Shown in pieces: positions 26,060-35,173 of a stretch of 64,000 bases of DNA. The position numbers and the translations under genes were made by a program. The first letter of the stretch is position 1. Every line of letters begins with the position of its first letter. The stretch is from Sphingomonas sanxanigenens DSM 19645 = NX02 (GTDB taxonomy: Bacteria; Pseudomonadota; Alphaproteobacteria; Sphingomonadales; Sphingomonadaceae), in the NCBI RefSeq assembly GCF_000512205.2, contig NZ_CP006644.1:1978520-2042519 (forward strand), read 5' to 3'. The notes beneath the pieces are model-generated. The model was given only the letters and a program-made list of their open reading frames with translations, was not told where the DNA came from and made no database searches.

Positions 26060-26986
26060 TCATGGCTGCGTTCCCAACCCTGCTTGCAGTTCCGCCAGCT
26101 TCTCCTGGCACAGTTCGTTGACGATCGTGCCCAGGATCTCGACACGCTCGGAGAGATAGGCGAACTCTTCCTCGGTCATCCTGAAATGATCGGAATGCCG
26201 CGCCTTCACATAGGCGTCCTTGAGCTTGAGAAACCGGGCTTCGAGCTTGCGCGTGTCGCGCGGCCACGCCTCGACAAGGCGGGGCGACAGCCGTTCCGCC
26301 TGCTGCCGAAGGAATTTCAGATTATGGCTATAGGGTGTGTAGAAGGTGAAGACGAGCAGGATGCAATAATAGAGCCTCTCGGCGGCCTGCTGGAGATTGT
26401 AGGCCGCGTCGGGGAATTGCTTGTTCTTGTGGCAGAACTGATAGGTCATCCGTGAGGATACAGCCAGGCCGAACCACTGGTCGTAATAACCCTTGGCCAT
26501 GTCATAGGCCTGTTGCGGCGTCTTGGGCTTGGGCTTGTGCAACTCGCTGTCATCGGCCTGGTAGAGCGCGATGCCGTCACGGGCGATATCCATGAAGAAA
26601 TAGCGACCGTGCGCCAAACCGTCGTTCACTTCCTGCAACGTGTGAATGATGAAATTGACCGGCGTGCGCAACCTATTGAGAATCATGGTCTCAATGTTGA
26701 TGCGCTCTTCGGCCTTGTCCCAATATTCGAGCCGGTCCGTCAGTTCCTTCTGGTTGACGATGATGAGCAGGTCGAAATCCGAGCGATAACCGCGCTCGGT
26801 ATGCGGTTCATGCACCCAGCGGCCCGTCGCATAGGAGCCATAGAGGATGATCTTGAGGATGCGGCCGAGCTTGCGTGCGCCGGTCGGGTTGCCATGGGCA
26901 TCGTCAAACTCCTCGAACAGGATCTGGATGACCCGATCGAGCTCGCGTCGCTTGTTCGCAGGAAGGTGGTCGAGATCTGTATTCAT
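26060..26986 (-). CDS. Fused nucleotidyltransferase-HEPN protein
   Basis: 308 residues from ATG 26986 (MNTDLDHLP). The N-terminal MNT-type domain has ILYGSYATGRW (50-55) and the metal-binding D70-x-D72 in YRSDFDLLIIV. The C-terminal half is a helical HEPN domain (QAAERLYYCILLVFTFYTPYSHNLKFL). In two-gene MNT/HEPN systems the transferase silences a HEPN ribonuclease by adding nucleotides; here both are one polypeptide. It begins 10 bp after the vapC stop in the same direction. Confidence 0.85.
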   Translation of the reverse strand: MNTDLDHLPANKRRELDRVIQILFEEFDDAHGNPTGARKLGRILKIILYGSYATGRWVHEPHTERGYRSDFDLLIIVNQKELTDRLEYWDKAEERINIETMILNRLRTPVNFIIHTLQEVNDGLAHGRYFFMDIARDGIALYQADDSELHKPKPKTPQQAYDMAKGYYDQWFGLAVSSRMTYQFCHKNKQFPDAAYNLQQAAERLYYCILLVFTFYTPYSHNLKFLRQQAERLSPRLVEAWPRDTRKLEARFLKLKDAYVKARHSDHFRMTEEEFAYLSERVEILGTIVNELCQEKLAELQAGLGTQP

Positions 26987-26996
26987 GGTCTCATCG

Positions 26997-27404
26997 TCAT
27001 TGGGGCCGGGCGCGGGGAAGGGCGCTCTCGACGTCGGTCTGGCTGAAGTCATTACCCTTGAAGAGGAGCGGCTCATTGTAAGCCTTGGCCAAGGCGTAGG
27101 GAAAGCAATCGCCATAGTTAAGCGCCGCCGGATGGCGCCCCTTGCCGAAGTCGAAGAAAGCCTGCCTAGCGATCAATCCCTGTTCGACGGTTACTGGCTC
27201 GATCTGGATGCCCGCGCGTCGCACGAAACTCTCGGCGTGCCGCGTTCCTTCCGTACCGAGCTGCTTTTCGATGACGAGGGTTAATTCGAGATAGGTGGCC
27301 ACGCTCATGCGGCAGATATCGGCACGCTGAATGGTCTCGGCGAAACTTTCGGCCTCTTCTTCACGGTAGAGTATGGCGACCAGCGCCGAGGTGTCGACGA
27401 TCAT
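26997..27404 (-). CDS. vapC: VapC-type PIN-domain toxin
   Basis: 135 residues. PIN-domain acidic residues are in place: MIVDTSAL (Asp4), YLELTLVIE and ALNYGDCFPYALAK, plus LLFKGNDFSQTD at the C-terminus. VapC proteins are Mg-dependent ribonucleases that cut specific RNAs. The start overlaps the antitoxin stop by 4 bp, typical of a coupled vapBC pair. Confidence 0.93.
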   Translation of the reverse strand: MIVDTSALVAILYREEEAESFAETIQRADICRMSVATYLELTLVIEKQLGTEGTRHAESFVRRAGIQIEPVTVEQGLIARQAFFDFGKGRHPAALNYGDCFPYALAKAYNEPLLFKGNDFSQTDVESALPRARPQ

Positions 27405-27655
27405 TTCGGCAGCCCATTCTCGTCGTAAAGTTCGTCGCCGTGCTGGGCATAGGGCTTGGTCACCATGCGAGCGGCACGATCGGCAATGGCGAGAAGTTCG
27501 GACACGCTGGCGCGTTCACGCCGGCGCTCGATCCGGGACAAGCGGTCGCGGAGTGCCTCGACAACGACCCGTGTCATGGGTTCACCCGTTTCCTGCGCGA
27601 TGGCCTGCGCCAGACGATGGGCCTCGGGATCCTTGATATTGAGCGTTGCGCCCAT
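27401..27655 (-). CDS. vapB: VapB-type antitoxin (Rv0623-like)
   Basis: 84 residues from ATG 27655. The N-terminal MGATLNIKDPEAHRLAQAIAQETGEPMTRVVVEALRDRL is the PSK-operon ribbon-helix-helix pattern, and the C-terminal half (ADRAARMVTKPYAQHGDELYDENGLP) is the toxin-binding tail. It should bind its own promoter and neutralise the adjacent VapC. Confidence 0.92.
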   Translation of the reverse strand: MGATLNIKDPEAHRLAQAIAQETGEPMTRVVVEALRDRLSRIERRRERASVSELLAIADRAARMVTKPYAQHGDELYDENGLPK

Positions 27656-27816
27656 GGTTCTACCTATCAGTCCAATGTTCTTCCATTCTGCCACACCGAG
27701 GAGGGATGTTCCAGAACAATCTCGGACAATCTGACGCGATCTCCCGACGCGCATGGGTAAATAGTGTCGGACCCTTCAGCGTTCAATCCGCCGCACCTGT
27801 CTGCTAACATGTCGCC

Positions 27817-28038
27817 ATGAAAAGGCATGCGGATTCGAACCAGCGAGATCTGTTTGATGAGGCTGACTTGAAGCGGCCCGTCCTGGCTTCAACTTCGACG
27901 CCACCTTCAGCGCTTCATGACTATCTCGGTGGCGAGGTGATCTCTTCACCGCAGGATTTTCGAGTTCGATTACGCCGCGACGCGAATGGCGCAGGCCGAC
28001 TGCGGGCTTGGTGGCGCAAGCTGCTGCGCCGGTCATAA
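27817..28038 (+). CDS. Possible small unknown protein
   Basis: 73 residues, basic C-terminus (RLRAWWRKLLRRS). No clear ribosome site and no recognised family. It lies between two toxin-antitoxin pairs. It could be a remnant or a chance frame, so support is weak. Confidence 0.35.
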   Translation: MKRHADSNQRDLFDEADLKRPVLASTSTPPSALHDYLGGEVISSPQDFRVRLRRDANGAGRLRAWWRKLLRRS

Positions 28039-28125
28039 ATTGGCGGTTCCACCTCAAGAAACTTGATTTGGACCAATAAATGGTCCAAATTATGCGGAGG
28101 TGGAATTCGAACTTGAGGATATGCC

Positions 28126-28383
28126 GTGCAGGTTTCCGTAAGCGATGCCAAGGGGCAGTTGACCGAGTTGGTGAGGCGCGCCGAAACGGGCGAGGAGATC
28201 ATTCTTACGCGCCATGGAGCGGCGGCGGTGAGGTTGGTGCCGGTCCGGGCCGTGACCGATGGCGCGACCCGCAGGAAGCTTTTGGAAGCGGCCCGGAAGG
28301 CGGGGAGCGCCAAGGCAGGGAGCGGGCCAGATGCGGCGCGCAGCCAGGACTTCCTCTACGGCGAAGACGGCGTGCCCGCATGA
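28126..28383 (+). CDS. Phd/YefM-family antitoxin
   Basis: 85 residues starting at a GTG. The N-terminal MQVSVSDAKGQLTELVRRAETGEEIILTRHGAAAVRLVP is the Phd/YefM DNA-binding fold; the C-terminal part (SQDFLYGEDGVPA) matches tails that dock into PIN toxins. It overlaps the next gene by 4 bp and would repress its own operon. Confidence 0.9.
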   Translation: MQVSVSDAKGQLTELVRRAETGEEIILTRHGAAAVRLVPVRAVTDGATRRKLLEAARKAGSAKAGSGPDAARSQDFLYGEDGVPA

Positions 28384-28763
28384 TCGCGCTCGATACGTCC
28401 GCGCTGATGGCGATCGTTCTCGATGAACCACAAGCGGCGGCGTGCATCTCGGCGATCGAGGCGGAGGATGAGTTGGTCATTTCCGCGGGGACCGTCGCCG
28501 AAGCACTGATCGTGTCGGCGCGGCGGAATGTCGGGGAAGAAGTTGCAAGTCTCCTCGACGGGCTTGGCGTGGAGGTTGTGAGCGTCAGTGCCGCTGCTGC
28601 CAGACGCATTTCGGTTGCCTATTCGAAGTGGGGCAAGGGGGTGCATCCTGCGGGCCTGAACTTCGGAGACTGTTTTGCCTATGAGGTTGCCAAGGAACGC
28701 GGATGCCGTCTCCTCTTTGTCGGGGACGACTTTTCCAGGACGGACATAAAGAGCGCAATCTAG
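28380..28763 (+). CDS. vapC: VapC-type PIN-domain toxin (second)
   Basis: 127 residues from the ATG overlapping the antitoxin stop. Acidic catalytic positions appear as MIALDTSALMAI (Asp5), TVAEALIV and LNFGDCFAYEVAKE, followed by LLFVGDDFSRTDI. It is paired with a Phd-type rather than a VapB-type antitoxin, a combination known in alphaproteobacteria. Confidence 0.92.
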   Translation: MIALDTSALMAIVLDEPQAAACISAIEAEDELVISAGTVAEALIVSARRNVGEEVASLLDGLGVEVVSVSAAAARRISVAYSKWGKGVHPAGLNFGDCFAYEVAKERGCRLLFVGDDFSRTDIKSAI

Positions 28764-28837
28764 CCGGATATGAGGGCCTGCCGGCCTTGATCTTGTCCTG
28801 CGGATAGGAAGCAAAAACTGGATATCGTTCAGATTTG

Positions 28838-29350
28838 ATGCTATTGTTTTGGGGAAGGGATTTCCCAGTGGAAGCAACTCTCGGAAGTCAGGAACATGAA
28901 GGCCGCGCGGAACTTCCGCGACCGTCTGCATGGCTTTGGAGACCTTGGTACGCCAAGCTCTGGTGGTCTGCCATTCCCGTCTGGTGGGCGGGAATGGCGG
29001 TATCAACGCGCGTCGATTTCCTGGAGGCCTTCTACAGGGGAGGGTTCGCGGGCTACCTGAACATCCTGTTCTTTCCGATGACCGCGCTCATGGTGCTGGG
29101 TGTCGGTTACGCACAGGAATGGCTGTCGACTGTTCATTCGGTTAGGGGCGGGTCGCCCTTGTCTGGTGCGGCGGTTGATGCAATCGCTGCAGACATGTGG
29201 GATCGGCATGAGCGAGCCATGGACGAGGTTGGTGCTACCACCGATATGTTCGATCCGAGGTCAGGAGCGCTTTGGATCGGCAATCCATTGAATCCGCAGA
29301 ATGCGGGATATATCGATCCACACACGGGCGTCACATTTAACGACGCTTGA
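28838..29350 (+). CDS. Unknown membrane protein beside traG
   Basis: About 170 residues from ATG 28838; a GTG near residue 11 with a stronger ribosome site is an alternative. Two hydrophobic stretches (WYAKLWWSAIPVWWAGMAVS and FAGYLNILFFPMTALMVLGVGY) suggest a two-helix inner-membrane protein with a soluble C-terminal domain ending IGNPLNPQNAGYIDPHTG. It converges on traG, and the two 3' ends overlap by 14 bp. Possibly an accessory of the transfer system; not recognised. Confidence 0.6.
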   Translation: MLLFWGRDFPVEATLGSQEHEGRAELPRPSAWLWRPWYAKLWWSAIPVWWAGMAVSTRVDFLEAFYRGGFAGYLNILFFPMTALMVLGVGYAQEWLSTVHSVRGGSPLSGAAVDAIAADMWDRHERAMDEVGATTDMFDPRSGALWIGNPLNPQNAGYIDPHTGVTFNDA

Positions 29351-32300
29351 AGCTGCTATCTCCGTCTCCGGGGCTTCCCTGAATATCCGTCGAGAAGCTC
29401 CCCTTCGATAGCACTGAGCTTTGTTCGAGTGAGGTTAGCGGCCCAGTGATGTCGAAGGTGCCCCGCCCGTTGTCCGCATCTTGCAAGTAGCGGTTGCGCA
29501 TTCCTTCGCTGCCGAGAACCCGATTTGACAACTCTTTCGAGAAAGTCGCCGCAGGATCACTTGAGCGCGCGGCGGCGCGCTCGGCCGCAGCGATGGAATC
29601 GCGCACATCGAAGTTTGTGATGTCCAAGGTGGATTGGGCAGTCTCCGAGGTGCTTCCAGTGTCACGGCTGCTGAACCCTACGCCAGCCCTTGCATGTCCC
29701 GCAGTTGATTGCGTCTTCTGTGGCGTTTGGCCGCGTCTGCCTTGCTGTCTCTTGCCCGGCGCTTGGTTACCTCCGCCAAGATCATCAGTCTCAGACACGC
29801 CAACTGAGCGACCCACCTCGAGGTTCACGGTCGTTCCCATCGTCGTTTGATCCTGTGCCGACCGAGACAGCGTTCGCTGCCATCCCGTCTGGGTCATGAT
29901 CGCCTGGACATCGCGCTGGAGCGTGTCGGCGACCTGAGGTTTCAGACGCCACTCGCCTTTGCGATCCATCTCGAACCCGCCGCGCAGCCAGTTGGCAAGC
30001 ATGGCCTGTCCCTCGGCGCCGCCGCCCATGAAATGCTCGATCGTATCGGGCCCAGCCTGCTTGCCTGCCTCGAACCGCGTGCTGGTGTCGCTGCGCGCCG
30101 AGCGGCTGAAATCCGTGCCGCTGGAAACGAGGAGGTCGTTGTGCGCGAAGCTGAACCGCGCATGCCCACCATTGGCAATCGCGCCGAGCTGGCTCTGGTT
30201 GATGAGCCCCGCCTTCCACATGGCGGCTGCGGTCTCGGAAGTGAGGTTGAGACCGAGATCGCCATTCTGGTCCATGGCGATCTGGCGCTTGGTCAGGTTG
30301 ACGCCATGCTCGGCGAGCAGACCCTGCATGCGGGTGAGGCGCTCCCGGTCGACGATCGAGGTCAGCCGTTCGTTACGCGCACGATCGGCGATGCCCGGCG
30401 CGCCGCCTTCGGCCATGTCGACCTGGTTGCCCGCGGTGCGGCCAAGCGCCTGGATGAAGCTGTCGAGGCGGGCGGCCTCGCGCGTCGAGGCGCCGGCCGC
30501 AGCCGCGCCCTCCGCGAACCCGAAATTCTCGGACTGTCGGCGCTGCTCGCCGATCCGCGCCGCGCCGCGCGTGCCGGTGGTCCCCACCTCACGCTGCGCT
30601 TCGAGCCTGCCCGAGCGTTCAGCGAAATCAAAGCCCGCCGCTTCGCGGGTCCGACCATAGACGCTGGTGCCTTCACGGCCCGCCTCGGCGGTCGCGCCAT
30701 CGGCGGTGCCGAGCTGCGTCGCGGCGCTATAACGTTCGAGCGCGGCGACCACCTGCGCCTCGTTCCTTCCCGTGGCGCGGGAAAGTTGGGAGATGGCCGT
30801 GCTGCGCGCCTCGCCGGAGAGGGCGTTGATGAACCCGACCCGCCGCGCGGTCTCGTCGACCGAGAGACCGAGCATTGAAGCCGCTTCGCGCTGCCCTTGG
30901 TTGCTGCCGCTGCGCCAGCCTTGCTCGGTCGCGACATTGGCGCGCTCGACGCCAGCGACATTGTCGCCGGCATAGTCGCGCCGACCTTCCATCGCGCCGA
31001 CCTGGACCTGCGCCGAGGTGAGGTCGTTGCGCAGCATCTGTTCCTGATCATAGGTGTTAGCGATCAGCTTGGCGAAGGTCGGATCGGCCTGGGCCTCGCC
31101 GATCATGCCCGACGCCTTGAGCTGGGCGTCAGCGGGCGAATATCCGGCGCGCTCGAAATGTCGCGCCGCGCCCAGCATCATCATGCCGTAAGCTCGGCTA
31201 TCGCCGAAGGCGCGCCACTGGACGAGATTCTGGCTGAAGGCCGCAAACGCCTTCTCGCCGGCTTCGCCTTGTCCGAAATAGCCCGTGCCCAGGTTCCGCA
31301 ACGCATCCTTCTCGGCGAACTGATGGATGGCCGTCGTGGCCGCATTGGCCTGAACGGCGCGCGCGACCGCTGGATCGGCAAGGTCGCGCCCACCCAGCGC
31401 GGGCGCGAGGCTCCCCAACTGACGCGAGCCCTCGATCCCGCCGAGCGCGAAGGCGGTGCCACCCGGCGTTCCGGGGCGCTCGCCCAGGATATGTCCGGCC
31501 TCGCCATAGGTCCGGTTGGCGTTGAAGGTGGAGCGCTCCCCGAAATCCCCGAAGCTCGAAGCGGCCGCGGCGCGGGAGCGCGTGCCCATGGCGGAAGCCT
31601 GTGCCTCCAGAGCCGAGGCTTGCCCCTCCGCCGTGCCCATCGGTGCGGCTGCCGCCGTGCCCTGGCTGGCGACGCCCAGCGATCCCGATGTGAAGGAGGT
31701 GAACACATTGCCGCTGAAGCGGAAGACCGTGAAGACAAACGCGCCGGCGAGCCCGGCGGCGGCGGTGCGGAAGCTGCCGAAGATCGCCAGCGCCTTCATG
31801 GCGGCGGAAGGGGCGAGCAGCCATGCATTGGCAGCCAGAGCGTTCGAACGGAGCTCGGCGAGCGTTGCGGTCGCGCGGCCGAGGGTGAGTTGGTAGATGC
31901 CCGCATCGATCACGCCCCAGAGCGCCACGAACACGAACATGCCGAGCGCGAAGCTCGCCACGCGCAGGTTGATCGGCGTCAGGATGAACAGGAGCGCGAT
32001 CGGGATCATGAAGAGCATGATCCCGAACACAGTGGCACGGATCGTCGGCATCCATTCATTCGCCACCGACATGGTGGCAAGTCCGTTGGAGATCACCGCG
32101 CGGTTGGCCATCACCCTGGCGGCGCTCGCCGGTGAATCCTCGAACAGGACGTCACCCACCGTATTGCCGAGCAGGATGTGCGTGAGGAAAGCTTGGGCGC
32201 TCAGCGGGCGGCCAAGCATCATCTGCCCCATCTCGCCAAGCTGCTGGCGGCAGCGGGTCATCTGCTGGGCATTGCCCGTGTCATAGCCCGTCCGTGCGCA

Positions 32301-33104
32301 AATCTGATTGGTGTAGCTGTCGAACAGGACCGGGTCGGACAGACGATTTGAGATATGCGTCCAGGCATCGCTGCAGCTCAACGTCGTGCCGCCCTTGTCG
32401 GCCGCGGTGTAGACGGTCGAGAAGGTGGCGGGACCGGCCATGGCCGCGAATGAGGCGGGTAGATCGGTCGAGGTCCGGAAGAGCTGATCGTCATCGACGC
32501 CATAGGCGGTCGATACGCGGGCCACCGGATAGCATTGGCGCACATAATCCTTGATGGTCGCATCGAGGAAAACATCGGTCATCGGACCGCGTGGGGAAAC
32601 GGCGTTGAGGAACAGGTCGAAGCTATGGCCACCCGCGCCGAACTCGATCTTGGCGTTGGGATCGAGCGTGTTGTCGTCGATCGTCTCGACCATCGCGCGC
32701 TCGATCATATTGGTCGCGCCGGCGACAAGCACCAGCAAATTGGGGACGCCGCCGACCGGCTGATAGGCGTTGCGCACCCGATCATAGACATGGACCGTGC
32801 CGGTCGTGGCGATCAGCCCGACGAACAGGCCGACGCCGATCAGGATCTGGAAGCCGAAGGCGACGAGGCCCATGCCCGTGCCGCGCACGCTGGCGATGAT
32901 CGCGCCGAGACCGATACCGACCGTCGCGACGATCATCACCAGTGTCTCGTAACGCGGATCGCTGAAGATCATTGAGACCAGGCGGAAGGCGTCGACCGTC
33001 TCGGCAAAGCCGTCATAGGTGTGGAAGCTCGTATCGACCGCCAGCGCGGGCGAGGCGAGGAGCAGGGCGGGAAGGGCGGCAAACAGCCTCAGGAGCCGGC
33101 GCAT
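29337..33104 (-). CDS. traG: TraG, mating-pair stabilisation / entry exclusion protein
   Basis: 1255 residues, longer than F-plasmid TraG (about 940). A signal-like N-terminus (LLRLFAALPALLLASPALA) is followed by inner-membrane helices at about 40-110 and 340-480 (TraG_N domain), then a very long periplasmic region rich in Ala, Gly, Arg and Glu that is probably helical. TraG takes part in pilus assembly, mating-pair stabilisation and exclusion. It is the last gene of the leftward tra operon, 12 bp after traH. Confidence 0.88.
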   Translation of the reverse strand: MRRLLRLFAALPALLLASPALAVDTSFHTYDGFAETVDAFRLVSMIFSDPRYETLVMIVATVGIGLGAIIASVRGTGMGLVAFGFQILIGVGLFVGLIATTGTVHVYDRVRNAYQPVGGVPNLLVLVAGATNMIERAMVETIDDNTLDPNAKIEFGAGGHSFDLFLNAVSPRGPMTDVFLDATIKDYVRQCYPVARVSTAYGVDDDQLFRTSTDLPASFAAMAGPATFSTVYTAADKGGTTLSCSDAWTHISNRLSDPVLFDSYTNQICARTGYDTGNAQQMTRCRQQLGEMGQMMLGRPLSAQAFLTHILLGNTVGDVLFEDSPASAARVMANRAVISNGLATMSVANEWMPTIRATVFGIMLFMIPIALLFILTPINLRVASFALGMFVFVALWGVIDAGIYQLTLGRATATLAELRSNALAANAWLLAPSAAMKALAIFGSFRTAAAGLAGAFVFTVFRFSGNVFTSFTSGSLGVASQGTAAAAPMGTAEGQASALEAQASAMGTRSRAAAASSFGDFGERSTFNANRTYGEAGHILGERPGTPGGTAFALGGIEGSRQLGSLAPALGGRDLADPAVARAVQANAATTAIHQFAEKDALRNLGTGYFGQGEAGEKAFAAFSQNLVQWRAFGDSRAYGMMMLGAARHFERAGYSPADAQLKASGMIGEAQADPTFAKLIANTYDQEQMLRNDLTSAQVQVGAMEGRRDYAGDNVAGVERANVATEQGWRSGSNQGQREAASMLGLSVDETARRVGFINALSGEARSTAISQLSRATGRNEAQVVAALERYSAATQLGTADGATAEAGREGTSVYGRTREAAGFDFAERSGRLEAQREVGTTGTRGAARIGEQRRQSENFGFAEGAAAAGASTREAARLDSFIQALGRTAGNQVDMAEGGAPGIADRARNERLTSIVDRERLTRMQGLLAEHGVNLTKRQIAMDQNGDLGLNLTSETAAAMWKAGLINQSQLGAIANGGHARFSFAHNDLLVSSGTDFSRSARSDTSTRFEAGKQAGPDTIEHFMGGGAEGQAMLANWLRGGFEMDRKGEWRLKPQVADTLQRDVQAIMTQTGWQRTLSRSAQDQTTMGTTVNLEVGRSVGVSETDDLGGGNQAPGKRQQGRRGQTPQKTQSTAGHARAGVGFSSRDTGSTSETAQSTLDITNFDVRDSIAAAERAAARSSDPAATFSKELSNRVLGSEGMRNRYLQDADNGRGTFDITGPLTSLEQSSVLSKGSFSTDIQGSPGDGDSSFKRR

Positions 33105-33116
33105 GGCGGTTCGATC

Positions 33117-34541
33117 CTATTGATTGCGGGCAGCGGCGCCGGCGGCATCGCGGGCATCGCGATCGCGCTCCCGCAGGAGACCGGCATAGTTGGTGGAGAG
33201 GTTGGCCTGATTGAGAGCCGCCATGTAGCTCTGGCGCATTTGCGCGCGCTGGCGCAGCACTTCGTCCCGGAGGTCACGGAGTTGCTCGATGCCCTTGGAC
33301 AGGATGCGGGTCTGGCAGACATTCTTGTTGTTGCTATCGGCCGACCCCGCGACGGTCGCGCCCCGCTCGGCATTGGTCACCGTGAAGTCGATCGTGCGTG
33401 TGAGGTCGTTCAGCATCTGATAGGCCAGGGTGAGGGCCACCAGTTCGTCGGTGTCACCGATCACGGAATCGACCACCCCCTGGCGCACGCCCCATTCGAG
33501 CATGCGATAGACCGGCAGCGTGCGGACATTGGCGACGAACTGCCGTTCCTCGGCCGAGAGCGCAGCGCGCGTGCGGATCTTGGTCGCGATCGACTGCATG
33601 CGCTCGCGGGCGAGGACGAGCGCGCCGCGTCCAGAGCCGTCCTGCGCGCAGTCGGCGCCGGTCGGCGGGAAGTTGAGCGTCCGGCGTTGCACCCGCCCGG
33701 TCAGGAAATCCTGGGCGCTTTCCGTGTCCTGCGCGGGGCATTGGGGAATGGCTGTGAACAGTGGCACGCGGTCGCCATCGTCCCAGCGCATGTAGACGTC
33801 GCCCACGCGGGCCCGCATCACGCTCGCCCAGTCGCCTGCGCCGACGCGCGAAGCGGCATGGGCGAGGAGCGAGCCGGTGCGGAAGATGTCGGTGACCTCG
33901 GCCGGGCAGTTGGCGAGCGCGTCCTTCAGATCCTCGGTCGGATTGTTGTTGTTCGCCTCGATCTTCTCCCGGCTCTGCTGGTAGCTCTTGGCGAAGCCCT
34001 GCTTGACCGAGCGGTAGCCGGTCATCTCCTCGATGATGCCCGACATATTGTCGTCGCCCTTCGCGATCTGGACCATGCGATTGGCGAGGCGGCAGTCGTT
34101 GACCTGGATCGAGTTCAGGAAATTGGTGGCCGCCTCCATCTTCGAGATGATGTTCCCCATCTTCTCGTCGAGCGTCTCGAGCAGATACTGGAAGGCGACC
34201 GCGGGCGCCGCCTGAAGGATGCTCTCCAGCTTCTGGACCAGATAGTCGGGGTCGAGGAACGACATGCCGCCCAGGAACATGTCGATGCCGCCGCAGCCCG
34301 CCCTGACCTTGGGCATGCTCACCGACATGAGATAGTCGTTATGGACGTCGATCCGGCCCGACATGCCGCCCGCGCTCACATAGCCTCGGGTCTGATCCTT
34401 GAAGCTGCCGGGCGAGGAGTAGGTGACATTGTCGAACCAGCTCTCCGCCCAGCTTTGCGCATGGGCAGGCGCCACGGAGACGAGCGTGGCGACGAAGAAG
34501 GCGATCAGCGCGCGAGCGGCTGCAAGAGGCCAGGCGAACAT
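33117..34541 (-). CDS. traH: TraH, pilus assembly protein
   Basis: 474 residues from ATG 34541. Signal peptide (ALIAFFVATLVSVAPAHAQ), then TraH family blocks: GYVSAGGMSGRIDVHNDYLMSVSMPKVRAGCGGIDMFLGGMSFL and a cysteine-containing central region with VNDCRLANRM. TraH is a periplasmic/outer-membrane-associated part of F-type secretion machines needed for pilus extension. The frame extends further upstream, but the signal peptide fixes the start. Confidence 0.92.
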   Translation of the reverse strand: MFAWPLAAARALIAFFVATLVSVAPAHAQSWAESWFDNVTYSSPGSFKDQTRGYVSAGGMSGRIDVHNDYLMSVSMPKVRAGCGGIDMFLGGMSFLDPDYLVQKLESILQAAPAVAFQYLLETLDEKMGNIISKMEAATNFLNSIQVNDCRLANRMVQIAKGDDNMSGIIEEMTGYRSVKQGFAKSYQQSREKIEANNNNPTEDLKDALANCPAEVTDIFRTGSLLAHAASRVGAGDWASVMRARVGDVYMRWDDGDRVPLFTAIPQCPAQDTESAQDFLTGRVQRRTLNFPPTGADCAQDGSGRGALVLARERMQSIATKIRTRAALSAEERQFVANVRTLPVYRMLEWGVRQGVVDSVIGDTDELVALTLAYQMLNDLTRTIDFTVTNAERGATVAGSADSNNKNVCQTRILSKGIEQLRDLRDEVLRQRAQMRQSYMAALNQANLSTNYAGLLRERDRDARDAAGAAARNQ

Positions 34542-34594
34542 GGCGGACTCCGGACAATCTGGGGTGAGGGAGGAAGGACTGAGGCCGCCATCGC

Positions 34595-35173
34595 TCAGTG
34601 CCTTCCGGTTCGGGTCGCCGGCAGCCCCACGATGCCGGTGAACTTGGACATGGCCCGGACACCGACGGCGGGTCTCACGCCCGTCAGCATCTTCGCGGCC
34701 AGATAGAGATTGCGCGCGAGGTTGGGCGCGTGGTCGGTGCCGATCGCCACCGGCACGACGCGGATATCGTCCGAGACGGGCCGAACCCACGCGACCGGAT
34801 GCCCGACCCAGGGGAGGCCGAGGCGTCCCGACCGGATCATCGCCTCCTGGGCGCCGATCGTGCGGACCTGCCAGCCATAGCGCGCGCCGAGCGCCGTCAG
34901 CTTGGTCCAGAGATCGCCGCAGGGCACGCAGCCGGGCGTTGTCGTCATTTCGATGACGAAGGCCGCGCCATGGCCTCGGAGCGTCGTCGTGAAATCATCG
35001 GGGAATTCCCGGGTGACCGGAACCCGCGAAAGCCAGGCCTGCATCGTCTTCGCGTCGCTGACCGGATGGATCGCGGCCCGCATCGCGTCCTCTCGGTTGA
35101 CGGTCTGGGCCGCCGCCGAGCCCATGCCGATCACCAGGCCCGGGATGCCAAGGAGGATGAGCGCCCGCATCAC
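34595..35173 (-). CDS. Thioredoxin-like periplasmic protein (TrbB-like)
   Basis: 192 residues. Signal peptide (LILLGIPGLVIGMGSAAAQ) and a thioredoxin-type CxxC (Cys82-Val-Pro-Cys85 in TTTPGCVPCGDLW). It occupies the place where F plasmids carry trbB, a disulfide isomerase for the cysteine-rich Tra proteins. It overlaps traF by 4 bp. The match to TrbB is by position and motif rather than strong sequence likeness. Confidence 0.7.
   Translation of the reverse strand: MMRALILLGIPGLVIGMGSAAAQTVNREDAMRAAIHPVSDAKTMQAWLSRVPVTREFPDDFTTTLRGHGAAFVIEMTTTPGCVPCGDLWTKLTALGARYGWQVRTIGAQEAMIRSGRLGLPWVGHPVAWVRPVSDDIRVVPVAIGTDHAPNLARNLYLAAKMLTGVRPAVGVRAMSKFTGIVGLPATRTGRH

Noticed and set aside
33021-34706. 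561-codon open frame on the plus strand
   Set aside because: Antisense to traH and the start of traG; no motifs and no ribosome site.
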